DNA from: Parastagonospora avenae f. sp. tritici 18332-5
Taxonomy: Eukaryota; Ascomycota; Dothideomycetes; Pleosporales; Phaeosphaeriaceae
DNA length: 64,000 nt
Direction: 5' to 3'
Assembly: GCA_022559985.1 (NCBI GenBank)
Contig: JAFJTR010000009.1
Span: 124,001-188,000, forward strand
This document shows positions 9,905-19,954 of this stretch, piece by piece; position 1 is the stretch's first letter; each line of letters begins with the position of its first letter. A program made the position numbers and the translations under genes. The notes below the pieces were generated by a model. It saw only the letters and a program-made list of their open reading frames with translations, ran no database searches and had not been told where the DNA came from.

Positions 9905-12111
9905 ATGCAGCAAACACGCACACGCGCGATTCAGTCTGTCAAGGGCTCGCGCAGCTTTTCGAGTAGCGCACAAAGAGCCGCCGTCTCACCCTTCAAGAGA
10001 CCTGCGCAGGCCGCCGCCGCAAAAGTCGTCAGGGAAGATGTCAGGAGGACACAGAGCACCGCAGCTGCAGCCACGCAAACGGCGTCACGGACTCGACCTG
10101 CGCCGGCGTTCAATCGCGAAGACTACAATGTCTCGCCATTGAAGCCGTACCGCGCACCCGAGATGGACCACTCGTTCGTCGGCATGACCGGAGGAGAAAT
10201 CTTCCACGAGATGATGCTGCGTCAGGGTGTCAAGCACATATGTACGACCATTCCCTTCAATTGAAGTCATTGAAATAATTTATGGCTGCGGAATGCGAAT
10301 ATTCAGTCACTAACACATGACTTAGTCGGATACCCAGGCGGTGCCATTCTCCCCGTTTTCGACGCCATCTACCAGTCAAAACACTTTGACTTTATTCTGC
10401 CACGACATGAACAAGGCGCCGGTCACATGGCAGAGGGATATGCCCGTGCAAGCGGCAAGCCTGGTGTCGTTGTGGTCACATCTGGTCCCGGAGCTACCAA
10501 TGTCGTCACACCCATGCAAGACGCCTTGATGGACGGAACACCCATGGTCGTTTTCTGCGGACAGGTCGTCACAAGTGCGATTGGCTCGGACGCATTCCAA
10601 GAGGCTGACACCGTTGGAATCACCCGCGCATGCACAAAGTGGAATGTACTGGTTAAGAACATTGCGGAACTGCCGCGCAGGATCAACGAGGCCTTTGAGA
10701 TTGCGACGAGCGGACGTCCGGGACCGGTTTTGGTCGATTTGCCCAAGGATGTCACTGCGGGTACCCTCCAGAGGGCGATTCCCATGAGCAGCACGCTCCC
10801 CACTTCTGTGAGCGCAGCGACTATTGCCGCGCGTGAGTTGAGCAGGAAACAGCTCGAGGGCTCCATCAGGCGCTCGGCAAACCTCCTCAACATCGCGAAG
10901 AAGCCCGTCATCTACGCTGGTCAGGGTGTTCTCCAGACGCCGAATGGACCTGAGCTTCTGAGGGAGCTCGCAGACAAGGCCAAGATTCCCGTGACCACCA
11001 CCCTCCAGGGTCTGGGAGCGTATGACGAGCTTGACCACAAGTCTCTACACATGCTTGGTATGCACGGTTCCGCATATGCCAACATGGCGATGCAGGAGGC
11101 CGATCTGATCATTGCGCTCGGTGCTCGATTTGACGACCGCATCACTGGGGCCATTGCCAAATTCGCACCCGCTGCCAAGGCTGCGGCTGCGGAAGGCCGT
11201 GGTGGTATCATCCACTTCGAGATCATGCCCAAGAACATCAACAAGATTGTTCAGGCTACCGAGGCTGTTGAGGGCGATGTTGGCACTAGCCTGAAGCAGA
11301 TGCTACCCCTGGTCAACACTGTCCAGGAGCGAAATGAATGGTTCTCTCAGATCGATGACTGGAAGAAGCGCTTCCCATGGGCCTACGAGAAGGAGGGTGA
11401 GAACGGCCTGATCAAGCCGCAAACTGTGGTCGAGACTCTGTCCAACCTTACCGCTGACCGCAAGGATACGACCATCATTACAACCGGTGTTGGCCAGCAT
11501 CAAATGTGGGCAGCTCAGCACTTCCGATGGAGGAGCCCACGCACCATGATCACCTCGGGTGGTCTCGGTACCATGGGCTACGGTCTCCCAGCCGCCATCG
11601 GCGCAAAGGTTGCTCGCCCAGACTGCACCGTCATTGATATCGACGGCGACTCATCCTTCAGCATGACCTTGACCGAGCTCTCCACCGCCGCAGAGTTCAA
11701 CATCGGCGTCAAGATCATCATCCTCAACAACGAGGAGCAGGGCATGGTCACTCAATGGCAAACCCTCTTCTACGAGGACCGCTTCTCGCACACACATCAA
11801 CGGAACGCCGACTTCGTCAAGCTCGGTGATGCCATGGGTGTGCAAGCGCGGCGCTGCATCAAGCCCGCTGAGCTGAAGGAGAGCCTCCAATGGCTGCTCG
11901 ACGCCGAGGGCCCCGCTCTGCTCGAAGTCGTGACTGACCAGAAGGTGCCTGTCCTACCTATGGTACCTGGCGGTAACGCGCTGCACGAGTTCATCCTTTA
12001 CGACGAGAGTAGGTTTTGCCATTATCACTCATTGAATCACAAACGCTGACTTTAACCACAGACGTCGCAAAGGAGCGCAGAGCCCGCACTAAGGAGCGAT
12101 CTGGTCGCTAA
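9905..12111 (+). CDS. ILV2: acetolactate synthase catalytic subunit, mitochondrial
   Basis: Three exons (9905-10241, 10326-12008, 12062-12111) give 689 aa. The enzyme condenses two pyruvates, or pyruvate and 2-oxobutyrate, with thiamine diphosphate and FAD, the first common step of valine, leucine and isoleucine synthesis. The N-terminal ~75 residues are Arg/Ser/Ala-rich with no acidic residues at first, a mitochondrial presequence. Then come GYPGGAILPVFDAI, the catalytic Glu in RHEQGAGHMAEGYAR, SGPGATNVVTPMQDA, and the ThDP-binding block DIDGDSSFSMTLTEL ... LNNEEQGMVTQW. The Trp of MVTQW is intact. The last exon supplies the basic C-terminus ending ERSGR. An oddity is GQVVTSAIG, where the yeast and plant enzymes have Pro at the second Val (see findings). 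Confidence 0.96.
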
Positions 12112-12527
12112 ACAAGCCGCCATCCCTTCGTTTCCCATTATGTAGTTTAATTTTCGATGTATATCCTTGGGTCGGAAAGGGCGTTGGCTTTGGTCGCGAA
12201 TACAAAAGCTGGTTTGACGATGTGCAAAAAAGTATGATATGTATGTGGCTTCGAGATGAGTGGTTGATGGAAGGTTAGGCTAGCTCGAACCAAAGAATAC
12301 GAACTGGGGCCGTGAAGATTGAGATATCCGTGGTACACCAATATTTGGCATTTGAGCATTTTTATCTCCTCATGGGTTGAATATTGGGGGTTAAATCACA
12401 TTTTCGCTGTCTTCCACCTTGTACTCTGAAAACACATACTCGAATTTCCTGCCGAGCGTATACACACGCTTCACCACCAATCCCACACACCACCCCCATT
12501 TCATATTCTACACTTCACCTTCACATA
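12112..12527. other. intergenic region
   Basis: 416 bases with the ILV2 3' region (T-rich after the stop) and a C/A-rich leader (CACACC-type runs, about 12465-12527) before the next ORF. Nothing else seen. Confidence 0.45.
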
Positions 12528-13085
12528 ATGCCTCCCTGCCCACCTGCACCCGTGCAGCGCTGCTCCTGCCAGCCCCACCGCACCATCTCCATATCGAGAC
12601 CTTTTCGCGTCAAGCGTCTGCCCCCCGTCAACGAAGCTTCCTCTGGCTGGCCCACACATATTGGAAATAAAGGCTACGCAGCCAGTCTGCAGGCGGTCGA
12701 AAGTCAACATTTAATACGCGAGCGGGATAGGGTGAATAGTGTTGTGTATGACAGATTGAATGTGGGTGTGAAGAAGGTGGAGGTGGAGGGATCGGGAGAG
12801 AAATGTACGTGGAGTACGGATGGGTCTTCGAATACACCGATTGTGCATCGCACGCCTTACGGGAGAGGGGTAGAGAGTATAGGGCGTGGTGTTAGCATTG
12901 GCGAGGGAGATTCGCCGGAAAAGCAAAGGTGCTCGAATGGAGAGAGTGTGTGCAGTGTTGTTAATGGGAGTCTGGAAATTTCAGCGGAGATGGGCATGGT
13001 GGAGGGACGAGAGAGAGATGAGGTGAGGGGAAAAGGTAGGATGAAAGCATGGGCAAAGTTCAGACGGTTTGTCAGGTCGTTGTGA
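12528..13085 (+). CDS. hypothetical protein, 185 aa
   Basis: Single-exon ORF from an ATG preceded by a long C/A-rich leader that resembles a fungal 5' UTR. The open frame continues 48 codons upstream but only to a TTG. The first ~45 residues are rich in Pro, Cys and basic residues; the middle and C-terminal parts are polar with SIGRG/GRG turns and a basic end (MKAWAKFRRFVRSL), possibly an amphipathic helix. No signal peptide, membrane segment or known domain. It could be a lineage-specific gene or a chance ORF; position and leader favour the former slightly. Confidence 0.45.
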   Translation: MPPCPPAPVQRCSCQPHRTISISRPFRVKRLPPVNEASSGWPTHIGNKGYAASLQAVESQHLIRERDRVNSVVYDRLNVGVKKVEVEGSGEKCTWSTDGSSNTPIVHRTPYGRGVESIGRGVSIGEGDSPEKQRCSNGESVCSVVNGSLEISAEMGMVEGRERDEVRGKGRMKAWAKFRRFVRSL

Positions 13086-14036
13086 GGTTCGTTGGCGAGG
13101 TGTATACCTCTAGGAGTCTGTGTGGTTTGTAGCTGAGCTAGGGATAGTTGCGTAGTGGTTAGCGACGTGTATATCTTCAGGAGTGTCTAGACTGCTGCGT
13201 ATGTAGCTTCTTTGGCGGCACTCACCCCTCTAATCGTAGCAGTCGGCGACGGAAATGTGTTTAGAGACGGGTTCGTTGATGCGGAAGAACTCCTCATAGG
13301 ATTCGTTGTCTCACATACGCGTGCTATGTATTAGTCCTCCAATGAACGATAAAGGTACGTGAACCGACATATCAGATCCAGGGACCAAGGTCGATTGGTG
13401 GATTTTAGATCGTGATATTGGCGATTAACAGTTCCTGGAGGTGAGCACAGCCTCGTTTCATCGTATGATGCTCTGGATCCCTTTCTTGGCGCATATCGGA
13501 TAGGTCGGGATGTTGTCTTTCACCGCTCGAAGCTACGTGATGAAAAGAGCATGTACACGCGCAAAGTACGGCCATAAGCATGAACGAAGCTTCGAATCTG
13601 TGCTCATGTCATCAGAGATGACCTGAGTGAACTCAGCACACAACCTTAAAGTTTAGTTCAGTATGAAGTCGAAACCTCCAAACCAGGATCAAGCAGCCAT
13701 CGCCCACAATGCACAACACACACCACCAACCTCCCGCTTAAAACGTTTCTTCGCAAGTGCTAGGTAGATTCGTGGCGCAAAACTATCCAGAATTTGTACG
13801 TATGCGGCTCAGCTACCGTACTCTATAATCGGGCCGAACAAATTTCCGAGCAGGCAATGCGAACATCGCGAACATGCACTGGCCGAAATGCTACAATCTA
13901 TCCTCGGTCATTCGTCGCTGAGGTGTCCTTGTAGTGACAATCATTGCGCGATGAGCATGTTTTGTTGTGAAGTGTTTAAGTAGAGTCGCCACGAAGCACC
14001 ATCATTTCAACCACCACCACCACCACCACCACCAAA
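13086..14036. other. gene-free region upstream of the secreted-protein gene
   Basis: 951 bases with no ORF worth calling on either strand. It ends in a (CCA)n/(CACC)n tract at 14011-14033, which forms the immediate 5' leader of the small secreted protein. Confidence 0.55.
14011..14033 (+). repeat. (CCA)n microsatellite in 5' leader
   Basis: An uninterrupted run of CCA triplets ends three bases before the ATG at 14037. It lies outside the coding sequence. Confidence 0.8.
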
Positions 14037-14489
14037 ATGAAATTCCTCCTCACCACCACCCTCTTCGCCTCCTCCGCGCTCGCCGCAAAATTCGTCGGCT
14101 TCTCCAGCGCCGCCTGCCAAAAAGGCGACGGCGCATACGTCCCGCTCTCTGCCGCGCAGATCCAGGACTACGTCGTCAAGAACTACCCGGGTAGCGAGCT
14201 CATCCCCACCGCATCGCTGTCGTTCCCCGGCGACAAGAATTGCCCGTCGAACAGCGAGGACACGTACAAATACGTAAGTCGAAGGTGCGAATATGGGGAG
14301 GGTGAGCAGAGACTGATGGGTTTTGTTTAGGTTTCGATTCCCCCGTGGCAGGGCGATTACAGTGGCCCGGGCAAGGGTGCCGGCGGGTCGGTCGCGGTCG
14401 TGTATTACAAGGAGACGGATACGTACCGTGCTTGTAGGTATATCGCGTACGCGCAGCGTAATGGATACAGGGGCGATTGCAAGTGGTAG
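14037..14489 (+). CDS. small secreted cysteine-containing protein (effector-like)
   Basis: Two exons, 14037-14273 and 14331-14489, encode 131 aa; the 57-nt intron runs from GTAAGT to TTTAG and is phase 0. Residues 1-16 (MKFLLTTTLFASSALA) form a clear signal peptide with an Ala cleavage site. The mature part is about 115 aa with four cysteines at 27, 69, 114 and 129, enough for two disulfides, and many Tyr and Gly residues. No membrane segment or GPI signal follows. I recognise no family. Size, secretion signal and even cysteine number fit the loose definition of a fungal effector or antimicrobial candidate; this is inference from architecture only. Flanking regions are gene-poor, which fits an accessory gene. 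Confidence 0.75.
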
Positions 14490-15378
14490 ACGCGCGCGTG
14501 GCATGTGTCTGTTGTGAGGGAGGTGAGAGGGTTGGGTAGGAATTTGGGGTGATTCCGTGTATATATTGCTGCTGATAGATCGAATTCTGTTTTTCGGAAA
14601 TTCTGCCTGGCTGCGTGGCGGGCTGGGACTGATCTGGTTGAGGTCGAGTGGCATGTCGAGGTCTGTTGTCCATGCCTATAACCCTGCGATGTTTAAGCTC
14701 GTGAAGATGTCAAGCCCACGTCACAATGTGTAATAACAGCGCTTGTTATATACAGCAGATGCATAACGTAGGGTATATTGCATGCAAATAACAATACAAT
14801 GCGTGCTAAGTGAAATGCGTGTCAATGTGAGAAAACGAAATGCTGTCCATACCCCATAATCCGTTCCGAAATCCTACTCATGCCCATTACTTTTCCTCGC
14901 AAATATTTAACAATGAAAAACGCGGTGAGGATAGCCCGCCATGTACGTAAAGGAGCCGAAGATGCGCGACGGCCACGAAGTGGAATGCGTGAATAGCTGT
15001 GGTGTCTAGACTGGTGTGAACCAGAGGTTTTGATCCTTGACTGATCATCGATGATCCGACTCATGGGTACCGGATGGTACATGGTAGTCAAGGGTATTGG
15101 TGTTCGTTCGACTCCTACTTCTGCTTGGAAGGAGTTTATGTTCATTTTGTTTCGAGATGCAGCGACACAGCTCTTCGTTGTCAGGTCGTGATTTTGGCCG
15201 GTTCGAAAGTTGCGTCGTGATAGCTCGTGTTGTATCGCCGTCACGTATGTCCGCAGGTGAAGACATGAATGCGACTCATTTTGTTTCGTTTCGTTTCGTT
15301 TCGATCGTGATGCTTTATGCATCAATCATCGTGTCCTTGTAGCCCCCCTCGACCTCCCATCCCTCCCATCCCCACCCA
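14490..15378. other. intergenic region, 889 bp
   Basis: No convincing gene. A short (GTTTC)n run of about four copies lies at 15283-15304. A 73-codon ORF on the minus strand (15045-15266) has an ATG but no other support. Confidence 0.5.
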
Positions 15379-15582
15379 TCAAAACGCTGCCAAAAAATCC
15401 CTATACTGCAACATGGCCGCGCTCCTCCTCGCAAACAGCTGGCTGATAACATCCATGGTGGTGCGTATGATCAACCTCGGCTTCCCAGGGATGAACAGAT
15501 CCGCCAGCGCCAGCGCCCAGCAGGCGATTTGCACAATGAGCAGTGCAGCAATGCATACGCGGAACGAAGTATCTTTTGACAT
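15379..15582 (-). CDS. possible small one-TM protein, 67 aa
   Basis: ATG-started ORF with one hydrophobic helix near the N-terminus (about residues 9-30, CIAALLIVQIACWALALAD) followed by a polar, basic C-terminal half. No known family. A neighbouring exon is possible but not visible. Such a clean membrane helix in an otherwise gene-free stretch makes it worth listing, but it may be chance. Confidence 0.35.
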   Translation of the reverse strand: MSKDTSFRVCIAALLIVQIACWALALADLFIPGKPRLIIRTTMDVISQLFARRSAAMLQYRDFLAAF

Positions 15583-16906
15583 AATTGCAATGAACGAAGG
15601 GCAGCAAAATCAAACGCTCGCGAAAGAAGGCCACTTGGAGAGAGAGAGGAACGTGTGTGGGAATCGAAATGGCTGGTGTGATGATCGAATGTGATTGCAG
15701 GTGGGGCGACAAAGTCGGTATACATGAAGTCGGTGTGAACTTGCCATGTTGGCATCTTTCGTTCGCGGATTAGGCCAGATGTTCATAGCCGCGCCCCCGG
15801 AGTTCATCAATGTCAGACAATGTGCTATCTTTGTGCTTTGCCGCGCGCCCTTCACTACAAGGACTCCGACAAGGACGCCAGCTTCCCCGCCGCACGGCGT
15901 GGTCGTGCGACGAAAGCCTTCTTCGAAGCGCGGGGACAGCGAGGCTTTTGTCAAGTCTCGAGCGCGACGTGCATGCGGGCTATGATGAAGATGGTTAGGC
16001 CGGTGAGGCCCTGCTGCATGGGTGTGCATCGCCCTGCAGCAACTTGTACGGCAACCAACACTTGCACTTCACAGCCATGGTTCGTTTCTTTCTATAAGTC
16101 CCCGATCCGATCGTTGCAAATACGTATTGGTTCGGCGCCAGAAAAATCAAGTGCCATGCCGTGACGTTCACGCGTGGCTTTCTCGCGACATGCGAACTAG
16201 GTGGATACGGCGCCCGCGGAGGTCCAGAACATACACACCACACGCTTCGGATCGCGCTCCGCCAGCACGTGTGTGAGCATCTGCACGGCGATGGATGGAA
16301 CTGTCATCAACAGTCCAAGTCTCCGAGGCGTTTCTTTTCCCCGGCGTGACAATCGGTGGTATTTAGCTCAGCCTCTGGAGCTTGGTGGCCTCAAGCATCA
16401 TGGCCCCGCGCTGCGACCGCATGCTTGAGATTTTGCATGCTCGTATGACGGTTACCTAGCGATCAGGCAGGCAGTCGAGTAGACCAGCAAGGCGTATTCA
16501 CAACAGGCAGACAGATAAAAATATCGTACTCGGGGCCGTGACGGCGGCTTTGAATCTGGCACAATGCCATTGTCTGAGTTGGTACAAAGGGAGCGACGCA
16601 TCTGCTCACCCGATGCGAGTGTTGTTTCGAACGAGGCATTTACATTCTACATCCAGATCCAATAGTGCTTTTTCTCCGCAATTTGATACTACCGAACTAC
16701 CGTGGAGTTGTCTGGCTCCCGCAAGGTCTGTAACACATACAGTTCCTGCCCCATCAGGTTAGTACATCTTGCGGTCCCGGGGTCCAGAACAGCGCCACGA
16801 GATGCTATCGCGGGATACTTCAAGTTGCAAGATCCCTCATAGTGGCAGTTGTTGAGTCTTTCGTTGCTGTCGCGCTGCTCCAAGTCTCTCGCGCACATCA
16901 CTCACC
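15583..16906. other. intergenic region, 1.3 kb
   Basis: Overlapping ORFs of 60-140 codons on both strands cancel each other and show no domains. The last part is the promoter and leader of the AIM6-like gene. Nothing else seen. Confidence 0.5.
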
Positions 16907-18253
16907 ATGGGGCAGGAAAAGAAAGCAGACGCCATCGTGACGGTCCGGCCGGTACACCTTAGGACGATGAGTGATGATTCGATGCACCCGAAAAGATTTC
17001 GAGACGACGAAGAGGACGAAACTGCGAGTCAGACTTCCAGTACCATCAGTCTTGAGGAATTGGAGGCTGGAAGGAACCGACCAAGATGGTACCGTAATAG
17101 TGGGTCAAGCACATTGAAGCGCTGGTTTGGCGCTGCCGGTCCATCAAAGAGTGAAAAAAGACGGGCTTGGTGTCGATGGCTGGTGATCGGATTCGTCGTC
17201 TTGGGGTTCTTCGGTGTGATCAGTGGAATGTAAGACAGCATCTTCAGCTGCACCATCCACCGAATACTAATAACCTCCAGAATATACGTATCGTTCGTCG
17301 GCACATTGATAGCACGGCTACGCCCACCACCAGGCCACAGCGGGCTGGATCACATTGTTGGCAAGTGGACAGAGCCCGACGTGAACGGCGCGTTCAAATA
17401 CGAGTGGAGGGAAGACTTCAGTCGGGACATCGTACCAAAGAACTGTCACTCCCATAACGACTACTGGCGCCGTGTTCCGTTGTATGAAGCGCTAGCAGCT
17501 GGCTGCAAAAGCTTCGAGGCCGATATCTGGTTGACAGAGGATGACGAGCTACTGGTCAGCCACTCATGGAAATCAACCACTGCGAGCCGGACGCTGCGAA
17601 CTCTCTACCTTGATCCGCTTGCCAACATATTCGAGCATCGCAATGTCAGCAGTGCATCAACTTCCGACAGGGAAATTGGCGTGTTTGACGCGGAGCCAAA
17701 CACATCCACCATTCTCCTCATCGACTTCAAATCCGACGGTCACAAGATCTGGCCTGTGCTGCAGGCGCAGTTGCAAGCCTTCCGCGAGAGAAATTGGCTC
17801 ACCTACTACGATGGTACGACCATGCACCAGGGTCCTCTGACGGTCGTTGGTACGGGAAGCACTCCGTTCGAACTCGTGCAGCAAAATTCCACCGACCGTT
17901 ACATCTTCTATGACGCACCGCTGCGATCGATTTCTGAGTCCCAGTACAACAGCACCAACTCTTTATACGCGAGCACAAATCTCAAAGCAGCGATTGGCGG
18001 CATGTGGCTCGGACACTTCTCCTCGAAGCAAGAGAGTGCGCTGAAGCAGCAAATCCAAGCTGCGGAAGACAAGGGGTTGAAGAGCAGGTACTGGGACACT
18101 CCAGCATGGCCCATTAGCGTGCGCAACAATGTTTGGACCAAGCTAGTGGAGTTTGGTGTCGGCATGCTGAACGTGGATGATCTTGTCAGTGCAACACGAT
18201 GGGACTGGGACTTTTGTGTTGTTGCTGGCATTGCGCTGTGCGGAAAGAAGTGA
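16907..18253 (+). CDS. AIM6-like PLC-type phosphodiesterase, membrane-anchored
   Basis: Exons 16907-17229 and 17281-18253 give 431 aa; the 51-nt intron has a TACTAATAAC branch sequence and CCAG acceptor. A polar, acidic N-terminus precedes one transmembrane helix at about residues 87-112 (WLVIGFVVLGFFGVISG), then a long luminal or exoplasmic domain. That domain begins with CHSHNDYWRRVPLYEAL and GCKSFEADIWL ... LLVSHSW, the H-N-D and E-x-D pattern of PLC-like/GDPD-type phosphodiesterases, as in yeast altered inheritance of mitochondria protein 6. Further support is LLIDFKSDG and the closing MLNVDDL. Several N-x-S/T sites suit a secretory-pathway domain. The catalytic substrate of this family is unknown. 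Confidence 0.87.
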
Positions 18254-19954
18254 GAGGTTGTGGCGTCGGGAGAGAGCATTTGACAATTTAAATCGGGAAA
18301 ACGCATGCTGGCTTGAGAAAGCCTGGGGGAATGCATGCTAACGCATCAGCTTCGAGAAGACTGTGCGACATGTCTTGAGCTTCAAGCTCGGCATGAAAAA
18401 GATATAGAGCGCACAGCGCCGCAGAGAAGACCTCTGCACCTCGCCTTGAGCGAGGAAGCCGCGTGCCAGCGGCGGAAGATATCGCCACACGCGATGTTGA
18501 AATCGACACATAGGATAGATGCCGAGAAATGACCCATCTTCATCGATATAACTCGACAGTATGCCCTCGTGTTCGATGTAACTTGTGGGGTAGTATATCA
18601 AGCTACCATGGTGATTTTCAAGCTCGACCCGTCCAAGTGGGAATGGCGTCGGTACCAGTTCGGCAAATCATGGCGAAATTACTAAGAATAGCGACAAGCA
18701 CGCGAGCACAATAACGGTAAACTCATCCTATGGAACTGTGCAAGAGTTGGAGTGCACTGAGCAAAGTGCCAGCCACTTCAACTCCATGACCTGCGCCTCC
18801 TGAGCTGAAGTGGTGGCTAGTGCTCCTGTTTGGTTGGCGTTATTACCGCGTTCGGTACCGTGCAGGGGAGGGATTACGTATGCCTCACCCTGGTTCGGCT
18901 ACAGAGCTCCACCGCAGATGCAGTCTCAAGAGCGGCGAGTCCGAGGAGCAGTACGAGGAGTGACGGTTGGTTGGAAATGAGCATAGCAGCGGCCTGCAGA
19001 GATTCGACAGCCATGTCCTTGCTATAGGAGAACGCCTCCAGATTCGGATGCTTCCTCGCGACAAAAGGACCGTTTGGTGCCTCATGTTTCGCAGGCTCTG
19101 GGTTTCAGCTCACGAGGGTGGTGCATTGATGGAGCCGTGAAGAGTGCTTCTTCGGTACTCGGGAGTGCACTAACGATAGGTCTCTCCATCTTGGGAAGTC
19201 CTCGCCATGCATCCAGGCCATCGGACTCCACTGCAATACCTGTGGGTTTCATAATAGCTTATCGATAACGATGGTCGGAGTGAAGTTGGCGAGATCGGAT
19301 CAGCGTCAGGGTTGGTGATCCGTCGTATGGAGTCGTGTTTGGTGAAGAAAATGTGCAGATTGGGGACAAGTCGGGAGCAGCAAGTGGAGCAATGAGAACA
19401 TTCTCCACGACGAGGGTGATTGTTGGCCAGCGAAATGAAAAGATCAACGAGCGGTGCGGTTTGGCGAGTCTTGAGCGGCGTGCGCAATGACGGAGGGGCT
19501 TGCCCGTGATTTGCCCCAGCGTCCACTAGCGTAGTTTCACGTCGCCCAAATCCCTGGTGTGGCTTGCCCGTTCCTGCAGAACGAGGGTCCGGGGTCGTCA
19601 ATGGCCTCTGAATGTTGAGGCTCCTTAAACTTCTTTTCTGCACTCACCCTCGCTTTTCGCTCCGACCTTTGCGCTACTGTGAGGGAACCAGAGCTCGACG
19701 CTCTTCATTGTCATTGTCTCTTCGCTTATTTCCTAAAGTAGTCGACGGCTGGCCTTCGTTAATTGCTGTCGCTCCACTGTACCACCACCTGCAACGAAAG
19801 GGAACAATTGTGCTCGACGCACATTCCTACCACGACCTCCTCGACCCCCATTCTTTGGAAGTGAAGGGAGCTTTAATTCCCCCGCTACAACCCCGCCTCT
19901 CTTTAGGTGGTGTTGAGACTCTGCACACAACCTGTTTTCGAGACCAGTTTCCTT
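18254..19954. other. intergenic region, 1.7 kb
   Basis: No gene recognised. A 157-codon minus-strand ORF (19170-19643) lacks any domain and looks like chance. The distal part is pyrimidine-rich (about 19620-19760) and is probably the promoter and long 5' leader of the MscS-type channel. Confidence 0.5.

Noticed and set aside
12384..12527. 48-codon upstream extension of the 185-aa ORF
   Set aside because: Begins with TTG and has UTR-like C/A-rich composition.
19170..19643. 157-codon minus-strand ORF
   Set aside because: No domain, composition like random sequence, lies in the promoter region of the channel gene.
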